A stretch of DNA of 64,000 bases from Galeopsis tetrahit (GCA_963675135.1 OY776123.1:5644501-5708500); one strand, 5' to 3'. Positions 9,791 to 21,625 are shown, numbered from the stretch's first letter. The notes: generated by a model not told the origin, from the sequence alone. A program made the numbers and translations.

Positions 9791-10130
9791 AGGTGTAATT
9801 AGTCGGACCCCAATTTTATTTCCTCCATTTTTAAATTTAATGGGCATGGAGGCACTTGAGCTTCAAATAAATAATTTGGGCGGCCATTTCTTCAACAATG
9901 CTCGAATTAATTTGTTAGTTTTGCTCTCAATTTTACGATTTACTCATTTGATTGATTCCACAATATTTTTTTAGGCGTGTTTTGTTCCAAAAATCCTTAT
10001 TTTCTTTATAAAAATAGCAAACCACATCATTTTTTCAAATCAACTGCAATTAGTCAATTTAATGTAATAATGCAATAAAATTCTATAAAATTATACAAAT
10101 TAAATACATGAATTTCAAACAATTTTCACA
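9791..10130. other. AT-rich intergenic sequence, nothing recognised
   Basis: No gene, terminal repeat or strong match to the other families in the window is visible here. Confidence 0.4.
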
Positions 10131-10603
10131 CTAATCACCCCGCCCATTGCCCAACAGCAGATCGCCCTGCCCTAATCTTTGGTCCATTGTCATCTCTAAT
10201 CTAGTGACAAAATGAACGACATCACAAAACAAACAGAAGCCTAACACATAGTATATGACTAATCTCCTTTTACTTTTTCATTTTTTTTAGAAAAGCACAT
10301 GATACTAAAATAAGTAAAATTTTGATAACGATTCTCCATATAAAGTAGTTGATACTTGACAACTTGTATACATTCTTCTATATATTCTATTCACTAAACA
10401 AGTTCATACTGATATAACTACATTATTCTATAACTTGTAACTTGACTAGACTGCAGGCTTTCGAGGCTTTGACACAAAGCAACGGACTAGAATAAATACC
10501 AACATATGTCCCTTGGAAATCTATTCTATCTTTTTCATTCAAACCATTATACACTTGCGCTGAGTTTGCTGAATGCATATTAATTATGGACAGAGTTGTA
10601 TAT
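10131..10603 (+). repeat. FT-upstream repeat block R, copy 1
   Basis: From CAGATCGCCCTGCCCTAATC through TCTAATCTAGTGACAAAATG to GTTGATACTTGACAACTTGT and CTGCAGGCTTTCGAGGCTTT, this block is repeated at 15345-15600 (partial) and 16490-17160. Related phrases occur at 48120-48350 and inverted in the array. This copy preserves the empty site of the SINE found at 16935 (around 10490-10507). It is interrupted by Copia-1. Confidence 0.8.
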
Positions 10604-10740
10604 TGTAGAATAGAAAGACTCTCTAAAGTGAGAGTCAAAGACTTGTATTAGAGTATTTATAAGAGAGGTTACAAGAGAGTAGTTATAACAAACAAGAAGT
10701 TTATAACTACCAAGATAAACTACCCTAATACTACTTAATA
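10604..10740 (-). repeat. Copia-1 3' LTR
   Basis: 137 bp, identical by eye to 14900-15036. On the sense (-) strand it starts TATTAAGTAG and ends CTATTCTACA. Confidence 0.95.
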
Positions 10741-13031
10741 TTCCCCCTCAAGCGAAGCGGGAGCGAAGAGACGGTGAGCTTGTGTCGAAAGAACTCAAAA
10801 AGAGGACGAGCAAGGCTCTTTGTAAAGATGTCTGCCAATTGGTATGGAGAAGGCACGAACTGAGTGACTAGGCGACCAGTGGTGACGAGCTCTCGAACAA
10901 AATGATAGTCTATGTCAATATGTTTTGCTCGCTTGTGAGCGACTGGATTTTGAGAGAGAAAAATGGCACTCTTGTTGTCGCAGAGTAGAGTAGGCGTAGT
11001 GGTGGGAAGAGCTTTAAGCTCCTTCAGTAGCGAGCAGATCCAGACAATTTCTGATGAAGTGGTCGCCATGGCTCGATATTCGGACTCACAGCTCGATCTG
11101 GAGACCGTAGGTTGTTTCTTAGCCGCCCAAGAGACAAGGTTAGTGCCAAAAAATATAGCATATCTAAAAGTGGAACGCCGAGTGTCAAGGCATCGAGCCC
11201 AGTCGGCATCTGAGTATGCGAGCAGTGTTGGGCGACCAGGAGAGAAAGTAAGGCCGAGATGAGAAGTCCCCTTGACATAGCGAAGAATACGTTTGACAGC
11301 TTGAAAGTGATCGATTGTTGGTTTTGCCTGAAACTGACTGACAGTGTTGACCGCAAAGGCGAGATCGGGACGAGTAATGGTGAGGTATTGGAGGGCTCCG
11401 ACTAGTGATCTGAACAAGGTAGGATCGGAGAAGGGAGTACCATCTAGGCGAAGAAGGTCAGAGGTGGAAAGCGGAGTTGCAACAGGCTTACAATCGAGCA
11501 TGTCGGCACGAGTGAGGATGTCGGCTGCATATTTGGATTGGCCGAGGAAGAGGCCGCTATCAGTGTAGGTGACCTCAAGGCCAAGGAAGTATGTTAGCCG
11601 ACCAAGATCCTTGATAGCAAATTCTTTATTGATCCTGGAAATAAGGCGAGTAGTGAAAGAATGATCATGGCCAGTGATTATAATATCATCAACATAGACG
11701 AGGAGAAAAAGAGAAGTACGACCTGACATATAGATGAATAAGGAGGTGTCCGATTTGCTTTCAACAAAACCAAGGGCGAGAAGGAAGTCGCAAAAACGTT
11801 TAAACCAGGCGCGAGGAGCTTGCTTCAAGCCATATAGGGCTTTGTTGAGTTTGCAAACGTGTTGAGGGCGAGAGGGATCAACAAAACCAGACGGTTGTTT
11901 CATGTAGATGGGTTTGTCTAAAAGACCATGAAGGAAGGCATTGTTGACGTCCAGTTGATGGAGCGACCAGTTATTCATGACGGCAAGAGAGAGAATAACA
12001 CGAACAGTAGAGGACTTAACGACCGGGCTGAAAGTGTGGTCATAGTCGAAACCAGGAATTTGAGTGTAGCCTTGGGCGACCAGCCGAGCTTTGTGACGAT
12101 CAATGGAGCCATCAGCAAGAAATTTTGTTCGATAGACCCATTTGGTGCCAACAATGTTCGCGTCAAGGGGAGGAGGAACCAAGTCCCAAGTTTTGTTTTT
12201 GTGAAGAGCTTTGAGCTCCTCGTCCATGGCGGTCAGCCAGTGTTGTTGTTTTGCCGCCGAGGAGAAACCTTTAGGTTCAGGAGAGGTATGAATGGCAGTG
12301 AGCAAGGATGTGGTGGTGATGAGGGAGGAATCAAAGGGATGTTTGGTTTTAAAGATGCCATCCTGAGATCTTGTTCGCATGCCATGAGTTGGTGGAGGTC
12401 GAGCAGCAGGAGGAGGGCGAGCAGGAGGAGGTCGAGCAGTTGGTTGGGTGGACGGAGGCGTAATGTCAGGTTGAAGACATAGCGAGCAGGGAGATTCAGG
12501 GGAATCATTGGGGCGACCAGGCATAGAAGAAGGAGAAGAGAGCGGCAAGGGAAGAGAGCTATCAAAAGAAGCAACATCGAGGGAAGAGAAATCGGGGTAT
12601 GGACCACTTGTAGCAAAGGGAAAAAGAGACTCATCAAAGCGAGCATGCCTAGAGATGTACATGCGCTGCGAGCAGGGGTCAAAACAACAGAACCCCTTAT
12701 GACGAGAACTGTATCCAAGAAAAACGCAAGGAATACTGCGAGGAGAGAATTTGTTAGTAGTATATGGACGAAGACAAGGATAAACACAACATCCAAAGAC
12801 ACGGAGATTATCATATAGAGGAGGAGTAGAAAAAAGCATCTCATAAGGGGATTTGGAGTTAAGAACAGGAGAAGGTAATCGATTGATAAGATAGACGGCC
12901 GTGCAAAAAGCCTCAACCCAAAAGGTGGTCGGAACGGCAGATGAAAACAGTAAAGCAAGCCCCATTTCAGTAATATGGCGATGTTTTCTTTCTGCTCGGC
13001 CATTTTGGGCCGGAGTGTAGGGGCATGACAT
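10731..13031 (-). pseudogene. Copia-1 pol, distal part: integrase C-terminal part, reverse transcriptase, RNase H
   Basis: This 766-codon frame starts just before PYTPAQNGRAERKHRHI, which carries the catalytic Glu of the integrase DDE core, and continues through the GKR/chromo-like region into a Pro-rich hinge. Reverse transcriptase follows, with VAQGYTQ, the DVNNAFLHG motif, LYGLKQAPRAW and the catalytic YVDD, then RNase H with SDADWA and the SSCESEYRA block. The first part of pol lies in another frame upstream (13032-14821); the shift is at about 13030-13040, between GIIHI and SCPYTP. The stop lies at the LTR edge. As a single polyprotein this copy cannot be made without a correcting event, so it is called a pseudogene. 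Confidence 0.9.
10741..10753 (-). other. Copia-1 polypurine tract
   Basis: On the - strand TTGAGGGGGAA directly precedes the 3' LTR, the place and composition expected for the primer of plus-strand DNA synthesis. Confidence 0.85.
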
Positions 13032-14821
13032 AGTATATGTATAATTCCGGAAGAGAGAAAAATGTCACGGAGTTTATGGTTGGTGAATTCAGTCCCACCA
13101 TCCGATTGAAAACGTTTTATCTTACGATCAAATTGGTTTTCAACCAAACTTTTAAAGTTAACGAAGGTGGAGACAAAATCAGATTTATGACGAAGGGGAT
13201 AGAACCAAGTAAATCGAGAATAATCATCAATGAACAAAGCATAATAACGAAAACCATCATGAGATTTAACAGGTGAGGGACCCCATAAGTCACAGTGAAT
13301 AATGTCAAGAACATAAGAAGCACGTTTTGAGTTTAGAGAGAAAGAAAGCCGAGTACTCTTAGACTTTTGACATGCCGAGAAAATAACAGGGCGAGGAAGC
13401 AAAGAAGTGGTGGAAATATGTCCTTCCCGTTTAAGTACATTTACAACATCAAAAGCAACATGCCCTAATCTACTATGCCATATTTCAAAAGAACTATGGT
13501 TCGAGCGAGCACGTAAAGAGGTGGCAAAGCTAGAGTGACATTTTTCCAAAACATATAAACCATGATCAAGTCTGCCGTGAGCAAGAGTCAAACCTGTAGT
13601 CCGATTCTGAATTTCAAACGAATTGTTAGAAAAGATAAGACGAACAGGAAAGTCATTGGTCAATTTGCTTACAGAGAGAAGATTTTTCGTAATGGAAGGA
13701 ACGACAAGAACATTTGAGAAAGATAAGTCAGAATTATAGAGAAGAGTACCAGTGTGAGTAATTGGAAGGATATTACCATTTGCGACGACGACTCTATCAG
13801 AACCGGTGTAGGGCGAGCACGAGTCAAGAGCAGCTGAGGAGGGAACCATGTGCGAGGAGGCCCCAGTATCAACATACCAGTCCGAGAGATTAGCGAGGCG
13901 AGCAGAATCATTGCGAGGAAAAGAGCCAACGGTGTTCGCCTGGCGAGGAGAAGAGGAGTCATAGCGCTGGGGACAGGTTGGAGCATAATGGCCGTCAAAT
14001 CTGCAGATCTGGCAGCGAGGAGACGAACAAGCACGACTTCGCCCACGTCCAGCATAGCCGCGAGTAGGAGGGCGACCCCGACCAAATTGCTGGCGAGCAG
14101 GCGGTCTGCCTAACACGGAAGACGCCGAGGAGCGAGCAAGAAAGGCAGGCGACTGCGACGAAGTAGAAGGGGTTTCAAGACTACGAGTGAAGAGGTCGTG
14201 AGATTCGGCCTTGGCGAGCAGATCTGAAAACGAGGGGAGAGGCGAGATGTTGATTTGAGTGGTGGAAAAACCGTGAAAATCTGGACCCAGGCCACGAAGA
14301 AACCAATGAGACTTGTCTGTAGGATCAAGAGAGCAGCCCATGGAGGAAAGCTGGTCGCACAGGTATTTGAAGGCGGCCCCATAATCAGAAACGGATCTTG
14401 AACCTTTCTTGATGAGTTGAAGCTCATCTTTTAGGCATAATTCACGAGCTTTGGAGGGCTGATTGAAAGCCTCAGCGAGGGAATTCCAGATTTCCAGCGA
14501 AGACGAGCAGCCAACGGTCACCGCCATGGCTTCTTCTGTGAGAGTGGACGTCAAGAAAACACTCACGATTTGATCACGAGAGTACCAAGTCGTGTAGAGC
14601 GGATTAGGAGAGGACGCACCATTGGTGGTGACGGTGGTGGGAGGGGCCGGAGAGGAGCCATCAATGTAGGGCAATAACTTTTGGGTAACAAGAAGGGGAT
14701 GGACTTGTCGATACCACATTGGATAATTTGTGGGTTTTAACTTGATGGTGACAAGATGAGTCATGGCATGAAGGGTTAGGGTGGCGTCAAAGACGGAGGT
14801 GGTCGCCGGTGGGTCAGCCAT
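13032..14821 (-). pseudogene. Copia-1 gag, protease and integrase N-terminal part
   Basis: The ATG at 14821 lies 79 bp downstream of the 5' LTR. Gag of the copia UBN2 type fills about residues 1-260. A CCHC zinc knuckle (C-x2-C-x4-H-x4-C, about 270-283) follows, then protease with DTGASSH (about 318), then integrase with the HHCC region (about 455-495) and catalytic Asp residues in HCDLWGP and SDGGTEF. In the HHCC motif the expected first Cys is Phe (IFSAC where ICxAC is usual), a likely loss of zinc binding. Past about 13035 this frame reads out of phase; the correct frame is 10731-13031. Copia gag-pol is normally one ORF, so the frameshift makes this copy non-autonomous. Confidence 0.9.
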
Positions 14822-14889
14822 GGAGGAGGGAGATCAAGAAGAGACGAGAGAGGAAGGAGGGGGAGAAAATAGGCCCAGAAGAGATTTAG

Positions 14890-14899
14890 GCTGATACCA
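14890..14899 (-). other. Copia-1 primer binding site
   Basis: On the - strand TGGTATCAGC starts immediately after the 5' LTR, matching the 3' end of initiator methionine tRNA as in most plant copia elements. Confidence 0.9.
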
Positions 14900-15036
14900 T
14901 GTAGAATAGAAAGACTCTCTAAAGTGAGAGTCAAAGACTTGTATTAGAGTATTTATAAGAGAGGTTACAAGAGAGTAGTTATAACAAACAAGAAGTTTAT
15001 AACTACCAAGATAAACTACCCTAATACTACTTAATA
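14900..15036 (-). repeat. Copia-1 5' LTR
   Basis: 137 bp, identical by eye to 10604-10740; followed on the + strand by the TATAT target duplicate at 15037-15041. Confidence 0.95.
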
Positions 15037-15041
15037 TATAT

Positions 15042-15344
15042 ACTTCAAATTCGAAAGAATTCCCACTAATATAAATTATATCAATTAATTTTAATCATCT
15101 AAAAATATACATCAACAACCCTATTCCAAAGTTAGAATAACAAAAAGCTTACCCACAAATTCAATAAACTATAAAAAGAATCCGATGGAAATATCTGGGA
15201 CGAACTAATACATAAAGCTAATAATTCAAAGTAATAATTAACTCATATATATATATATATTTAAAAAAAAATGAAGAAAAAGAAGTTATATGTTTAATTT
15301 GTGGTTGAAGAAAAATTTTTGAAGAAAAAGAAGTCATATTTAAT
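15042..15344. other. AT-rich sequence, nothing recognised
   Basis: It contains a short (AT)n run at 15248-15262. The phrase AAAAATGAAGAAAAAGAAGT appears here and at about 44790 downstream of the FT-like gene, which may be further copied flank. Confidence 0.4.
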
Positions 15345-15610
15345 TTGTCATCTCTAATCTAGTGACAAAAATAAATTAAATGACCAACATCAAAAAAACA
15401 GAAGCCTTAATACATATATGATTCTTCACTTTTTTCTTTTTTTCAAATTTTCAAAAAATACACCATACCAAAATAAGTAAAATTTTAATAACGATTCTCC
15501 ATATAAAATAGTAGATACTTGACAACTTGTATACATTCTTGTACACATCTATTCAGTAAAACAAGTCCATTATCCATACCACTACTTTATTCTAGTACAT
15601 TATCTTGAAT
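15345..15610 (+). repeat. FT-upstream repeat block R, copy 2
   Basis: TCATCTCTAATCTAGTGACA through AACGATTCTCCATATAAAAT and GATACTTGACAACTTGTATA matches copies 1 (10190-10410) and 3 (16540-16790) in the same orientation. Confidence 0.75.
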
Positions 15611-15659
15611 CTCAATTCTTAAATAGTGAAATAATCAGTTTGTCTAGTGATTACTAGCT

Positions 15660-16095
15660 AAAACATGATTGTTAGTTTGTTGCAACAACAACAGGGAGTT
15701 TCTTGGCATTTTTCATAGATTTTTTTTTCTGTTAATGCCATCTCCCACTAACTCATGCCTTTCATTTGTTCATTTTATATCATTTTCTCTTTACTAAACT
15801 TAGTACGTTACTCCCGTCAGTTTTCACAATAATCTAGACACGAAAACTAATAAAAAGTAATAAAACTGATCTTGAACCAAGACAATATATTGTATACTCT
15901 CTTTGTTCCTTCGAATCGAATGTTATCCATTTTGAAATTTTGAGTATCTTATCGAAAATTACCAATCTTTTTTTTTTTTTTGCAACACTCGCTATTTCTC
16001 TTTATCTTTTCTATCTCATAGAACATCAGGAATATCAGTGGAGCGACTAAACTATGTAAGAAATGTAGAAAATCTGGTTAATTTAATCATTATCC
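15660..16095 (+). repeat. Repeat block S, copy 1
   Basis: Matches 32260-32308 plus 32639-32950: both have CAACAGGGAGTTTCTTGGCA, then CATAGATTTTTT, TTCATTTGTTCATTTTATAT and GAAATGTAGAAAATCTGGTT. This copy holds the uninterrupted site ACAGGGAG (15691-15698) where the second copy carries a hAT MITE. Confidence 0.75.
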
Positions 16096-16129
16096 TTAAG
16101 AAATCTTTGTGACTTACTACTTTAGCCTA

Positions 16130-16440
16130 AGTTATTTGCTGAATAACTGCCTCCATTCATTTTCCGACCATAAACGGAAATTGAGAAAAAAACTAGAATA
16201 AACTCATACACTTGCACAATTGTTGCTATTACATGTGGTAATAAAACACTATTGATTTCAATATACACTTGCACAATTGATGCTATTACATGTGGTAATA
16301 AACTCATACACTTGCACAATTGATGCATTATAATTTGGGGGACCACTTTGTTGAAGGAATCCATGAATTGAAGGTGATATAAAATAAAGTGGAGAACATT
16401 TATATACTATGAATTCATGGGAAAAAGAATCTAATGAAAT
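16130..16440 (+). repeat. Copy of the FT-like promoter region
   Basis: ACTCATACACTTGCACAATT phrases (three times), GCATTATAATTTGGGGGACC, GATATAAAATAAAGTGGAGA, ACATTTATATACTATGAATT and CATGGGAAAA match 42735-42890 upstream of the FT-like gene and 47190-47340. No FT coding sequence follows. An internal duplication of CTTGCACAATTG(T/A)TGCTATTACATG at 16212-16298 is local to this copy. Confidence 0.75.
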
Positions 16441-16489
16441 TCTATAAAATTAGATAAATTAATACATGAATTTTAAACAATTTTCACAC

Positions 16490-17160
16490 TAATCACTCCG
16501 TCTTTTGCTCAGCAGCGGATCGCCACGCCCTAATCTTTGATCCATTGTCATCTCTAATCTAGTGACAAAATGACCGACATCATAAAACAGTATATATATG
16601 ATTGCTCTCTTTTTACTTTTTCATTTTTTTTAGAAAAGTATATGATACGAAAATAAGTAAAATTTTAACAACAATTCTCCATATAAAGTAATTGATACTT
16701 TTTTTTTTTTTTTTTACAGGAAAGTAGTTGATACTTGACAACTTGTATACATTCTTCTATATATTCTTGTGCATCTATTCAGTAAAGCAAGTATACAACT
16801 ACATTATTCTATATATAACTTGTATTTTGATAAAACAAGTCCATACAATTACATTATTTTATAACTTGTCACTTGCCTATACTGCAGGCTTTCGAGGCTT
16901 TGACACAAAACATTGAAGTAGAATAAATACCAACGACAAAGTGGGATAGCTCAAGTGGTTAGAGCACCACTACCTAGGCCTTAGGTCCTGGGTTCGAGTT
17001 ATTGGGAGGGGAAAAGGGGATGGGTATTTAACTTCCATAAAAAAAAAAGAATAAATACAAACACATGTCCCTTGGAAACATATCTTATCTTTCTCATTCA
17101 AACCATTATACACTTGCTCTTTGTTTGCTAAATGCATATTAATCTTTGCCAGGGTTGTAT
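16490..17160 (+). repeat. FT-upstream repeat block R, copy 3 (interrupted by a SINE)
   Basis: AGCAGCGGATCGCCACGCCC through CTGCAGGCTTTCGAGGCTTT and CACATGTCCCTTGGAAACAT to TTTGCTAAATGCATATTAAT matches copy 1 (10155-10600), apart from the SINE at 16935-17047. Confidence 0.8.
16935..17047 (+). mobile_element. tRNA-derived SINE, copy 1
   Basis: The body starts GACAAAGTGGGATAGCTCAA. It holds a pol III A box (TAGCTCAAGTGG) and B box (GGTTCGAGT) and ends in an A-run. A 15-bp target duplication AGAATAAATAC(C/A)AAC flanks it (16920-16934 and 17048-17062). The paralogous block at 10131 lacks the insertion and shows the single target sequence. A second copy lies at 41647. Known: plant SINEs are pol III-transcribed and mobilised by LINE enzymes. 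Confidence 0.92.
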
Positions 17161-17342
17161 AGTTCAGTTTTACTTGTAGAGTATATGAAATAATTTCATC
17201 AAATTTAAAAGTTCGAATTTATAAAGGAACATGGAAATAATTCTTATATATTAATTTTCTAATATTTTTTTTTACTACTATCTAAAAAAACCATTGATCA
17301 ATATCGTAAAATCTTGGATGGAAATTCAGTCATTCTAATATC
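17063..17342. other. Flank with the Copia-2 target site, no gene seen
   Basis: The end of block R (to about 17160) is followed by AT-rich DNA. The Copia-2 target duplicate ATATC is at 17338-17342. Confidence 0.5.
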
Positions 17343-18752
17343 TGTTGGTCCCTGAACGAGTAGTGAATGGGTTTAAAGTCTAGAGGGGAGGGGTGAATAG
17401 ACTTTAAAACTTTTTCAAACAGAGTTGGGAACCTCTTCTGATTGCTATGTCAACTGGACTGCAAGTCTGCTGGTCCAGATGACTATAGTGATCTGACTGA
17501 GGAGGTTATATGCGGAATTATGGTAGCCCTGGTTTAGACTCGTTCTTGTAACTTGTTTTACTTAATGAAAATACTCAGCTGATGCTGGTTTGAAAGTTAT
17601 GGCCTTGTTTTGAAGAGTGTTGAAATCACAGTATGCACTATATAATAATGAATGTAAAGTGCAGAAAGTAAATAACACCGGATTTATAGTGGTTCGGATA
17701 TACGTTCCTACGTCCACTCTCACGTCCTAACGTGATGTTTAATCCCTTTAATTTCCACAAATTACAAGGGTCTTGACCTTTATAGTCCCAAGGTTAGGAC
17801 TTTGAGATCTGAGCCGTTCTAACAGCTACGGTCTCCACAAGTGATTGTAAGCACTTGCACTTTAAGGGGTTTCAAAAACTTTAACCTTTCGGTGAGGGTT
17901 TGGGGTTTTTGAGGTGTATCCAACTAATGGTTCAAACTTATAATTTGCTTAACCACTATGCCTAAAACAATTGATATACAATATGAACAGGTTTCAGGTT
18001 CTTAAGGGTTGGATAGAAATCACTTAAGAGCTATAGATAATCTAATGGTTTCTGGCTCTTTTGAGAATTCTTAGAACGGTATGGCTTTAGCTTTGATTGC
18101 TTGCTTGGCTTGTTGAATTCTCTCTTGTGACTTCTTTTTTTTTGTGATTTCTCATCCTCTTGTATTTATAATGGAGATTGGTTGCAACTAGCCGTTGGAG
18201 TTGACTAGCCGTTTGAGCAATCTTTCCATAATAGCTTGATTCCTTGATTCCAGCCGCTTGATTGCTTCAATCCTGGGATCATGTCAATCTTCTAAATAAG
18301 GTAGGTCTTCGTTTGAATTGCAAGATGACTTGGGAATCAGCCGAGTCCTGGAAGAGCACATAGTCTTCTGATCTGTACTTCTAGTCTTCTGACTACTCTT
18401 CTGGCCTTAGGTCTTCTGTCTTCACTCTTCTGATCTGGAAATTCTTTGTACTGCTTTTAGGCCATCTTCAATCTGGGACTCCATCAGATAGGTAGGTATA
18501 CAAGCACCTTAACTTATCTGGTCTTCAAGGATCTTCTAGTCTTCATGTCTTCTACTCTTCTCATCTTGAGGATAGGCATGTAAGCCAGGACTGTGCTGAT
18601 CAGCTGATATCAATACAGTTGATCACACAAGACTAGTCTAAGCTGTTCTATACAAGTCAGCTGATCCTATTACATTTATAAACTCTAAGTGTTTTGGCCA
18701 TCAAAACTATTCTAACATCAAGTGGGGCTTAGGATGAATTTATATCCCAACA
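17343..18752 (-). repeat. Copia-2 3' LTR
   Basis: 1410 bp. It is rich in TCTTCTG/CTTCTGATC phrases (18340-18560) and contains palindromic GATCAGCTGATATC near 18597. Nearly identical to 30496-31919. Confidence 0.95.
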
Positions 18753-18767
18753 ATTTCCCCCTTTTTG
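18753..18767 (-). other. Copia-2 polypurine tract
   Basis: On the - strand CAAAAAGGGGGAAAT directly precedes the 3' LTR. Confidence 0.9.
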
Positions 18768-18976
18768 ATGAAGCCAAAACTATACTTGATAAGTGCTCTT
18801 AATGAATTAAGATAAGAGTTTATATCATGCTAAGACTTGAAGTATCTGATGAAGACAATGAGAGTTTGTCTTGTAAGCAAAAAGAACTAGAACTTGAATA
18901 TAGATAGAACTTTTACAGATTACAAGTAATAGTTTCTTTAAACTTCTAAGCTAGTCTTCATCAGGTCTTCTGATCT

Positions 18977-21625
18977 TCAAATGCGGTAGGCAAGGTACAG
19001 ACGAGCTCGAACTTCTTCCATGTGCTGTACATCTGTAACATTCTCCTCTTCATAGATCTTGTACAAAATCTTCTTGATTTCTATCATGTTGACTCTTCCT
19101 GAATCCAGAAGGGGTGCATCCCATTTGGGTTCTTCAGGAGTTAAGATTCTGCAGTTTTCAAGTCCTTTGGCTGTCTTGACAATTTCTTCCCAGAACACTG
19201 GATCTTCAATGTTCATGAACTGATTGAACTGGAAGAATTCATCTTCATAAGTTGGGAGAGGGCCAAATTTCCTTACTATGTGGTGTTGAATTTGCCACTT
19301 CTTCTTTAGGGGATACCATCTTGGTAGCTCATCTTGAAGGGCTAAGTAATCCACATAATTGCTATCAAACACCAGGACACTGTCTTCTTTTGCTCTGTCC
19401 TTCATCATTTTCCTGAGTTTGGCAATTCTTCTTTCAAATTTGGCTTTGACTGCCTTCGCATCATTCAGCTTCTTTTGCTTAAGCTCTTGAGCTTCAAGCA
19501 ACTTCTTTTTCTTCAACTCTAGAGCCTCTTTCTGTTCTGCAGTAGGCTCTGCTGGAGTTGATTTCTTGCTGGTCTGAGCTGTCTGGGCTTGCTCATCTGC
19601 CTTTCTTTTCCTTGTCATTCTCTTTTCAAGGACTTGTTCTTCAGGAGCAGTGATCTGAAGAGTCTTGGCAGGAGCTTGAGTGGGTGCTTGAGTGTCTTCT
19701 TGAGCAATTTCTTTGCCTTTGCCTTTTTCTTGCTTGTTCTTGATTTTACTCTTTAAACTACTCAAGGTTTCATTCAGCTCATCTTGAGATACTACCATTA
19801 CAGCATGTTGTGCAGTAGATTTCTCAAGAGCTCTTATCAACATATCTTCCCCCTTTTTGGCTTCAGCAAGTGCAGCCGAAAAAGGCTTCATGGCATTCAT
19901 GATTTCCACTTTCAGAGTTTGTTTCAATGCCATGGCATTGACCTTGTTGACAGCAGTAATGTGGGATATACTGTGTTCCATGACATGAGAAGGAGAATTG
20001 GTGGAGGAGGCAGCTTCGAGCTTTTCTGCAAGTGCTTCCAACTTGGCTGCTGTTTCCTTCAACTGAGTCTGCAGTTTCTCATTCTCCTCTGCAGCTGTTT
20101 TAAGAAGAGCTTGTCCTTCAGTGTCTCTTGCTTCAGCATCCTCAATTCTTGTCTTGTAGGTGGTCTCCATGCGGTGCATCTCATCAGTGTAAAGATCAGC
20201 AAACCTTTTGGAGGTGTCGGCTGACAACTTCTGATAGGTACTCAAGTATTCTCCTATCTGCTGATGAAGTGCTTCACCAAACTTGTCTTCAATTTCAATA
20301 ATTTGGTCATGAAGACGAGTCTTCTGATCCCTTGCAGCTTTCTCAACATATCTTCCTAGCTGCATGCCTAAACCTTTCTCAAAGTGCAAGTCTATTGCAG
20401 CTTTGACCTGGGAGCAGATGTCTGCTGTATGGTCAATAGATGGGGTAGAAGTAGAGGGTGTACCTTGAGGCTTTGGATGAACAATTACTGCTTTGCCTCT
20501 TTCTTCGGCTGATAGGTACTCCTCATTGAGGAAGCAGGTAGTGGCCTTGGTCAGATGGGTCATCATTCGTCTGCCTGGATCCTCTTGATTGACAATGAAG
20601 TGAGTCAGTTCGTCTGAAGGTCTGAAGTGAGCTGGTATTCTGACTACTTCTCTTTCAATCTCTTCTTTGTCAGCTGGTGCAGCTGAGTCTTCAGCAGGGG
20701 CAGCTGAGTCTTCCACCAAGGCTGGTGCAGCTGATTCCTTCATCTTTGCTTGTTCAGCTGTCTGCTGATCCGATGAACCTACTGGGATAGGGACATCAGC
20801 AGTGGAGACTCCTAGGATCCGGTTGCAGACTGCAGTTAGTGCCTCATCTGATAGCAGCTGAGCAAAGGATTGAACTTGAGCAACTTCCTTTTGCTCCATC
20901 TCCCAGTCGAGGAAGTTTTCCTTTCCTCCCATTCCTTCCATGACCTCAAGAAGGTCATCTACATCATCTCTTATGAGCTCAATCCAAGTGCATACCCTAA
21001 GCACTTGTTCAAACTGGATTGAAGTCTCATCAACTCCAGGGATGGTGGTATTGAGCAGGTTGGCTATCTTCATCCTCATTATCTTTTCTGTTTGGCACAT
21101 GGGGTAGTGCACCATTCTGAACTGAGGTTGAGAAGGACCAGGTTGAACCAGGTCTTCTGGTGCCAAGTCTTCTGGAGCAGAAGGGACAATGATGGTAGGG
21201 GTTTGGGTAGTTGGGGCATTTTCCTCTGCTATGTGAGTATCAGCAGGGATTTGGGAAGTGATTTCTTCTTGTTGGGTAGGAGGTTGGGATTGATCTTCAG
21301 TAATTTGTTCATCAGCAGGGTTATGGGTCTGCTGGTCTGGTTCAGTTTCTTCTTGAAGATCAGTAGGTGTTTGAGCTTGATGATCTTGGACATTTGCTGT
21401 TTGAATATCAGCAAGGATTGTGGATATAATCTGAGTTTGATCATCAGCAGGTTGTGTGGAGGTGGTCTGAGGTTGGTTGTCTGCTGTTTGAACATCAGCA
21501 GGGTTAGGCTGGGCTTGTTCCTCTGCTGTGTGAGTATCAGCAGGGATTTGGGCATCAGTGTGTGAGGGTTCAGATGGGTTGGTATCATCAGAAGGGTTGA
21601 AGGATGAAATAGGGGCTATGCTCAT
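18977..21625 (-). pseudogene. Copia-2 extra ORF, C-terminal part (long coiled coil), same position as Sirevirus env-like ORF
   Basis: An 882-codon frame whose first codons overlap the end of the preceding frame (21588-21625), so the two were one ORF before a single-base shift near 21620-21650. It encodes a Pro/Thr/Gln/Ala-rich N-terminal region (about 1-170) with DTHTAEE-type repeats, a helical middle, coiled-coil stretches (about 440-640), a strongly basic Lys-rich helix (about 680-770) and a hydrophilic end. I see no convincing transmembrane segment or signal peptide, so the usual label 'envelope-like' rests on its position only. The function of such ORFs is not established; a structural or DNA/chromatin-binding role is equally possible. 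Confidence 0.75.

Larger units (their letters stand above)
10604..15036 (-). mobile_element. Ty1/copia retrotransposon Copia-1 (short LTRs, Ale/Retrofit-like), complete ends
   Basis: Two 137-bp LTRs, identical by eye, enclose a - strand gag-pol region. A 5-bp target duplication TATAT flanks it (10599-10603 and 15037-15041). The primer site TGGTATCAGC abuts the right (5') LTR and the polypurine tract TTGAGGGGGAA abuts the left (3') LTR. Domain order gag, protease, integrase, RT, RNase H is that of copia. Identical LTRs mean recent insertion, yet the polyprotein carries a frameshift and an altered integrase zinc Cys. The sense LTR begins TATTAAG rather than TG but ends in CA. Confidence 0.95.

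Noticed and set aside
11928..12482. + strand 184-codon ORF within Copia-1
   Set aside because: Antisense shadow of the copia pol frame; no domain.
19784..20224. + strand ORFs in Copia-2 (also 21092-21565)
   Set aside because: Antisense of the coiled-coil extra ORF; composition reflects reverse-complement codons.
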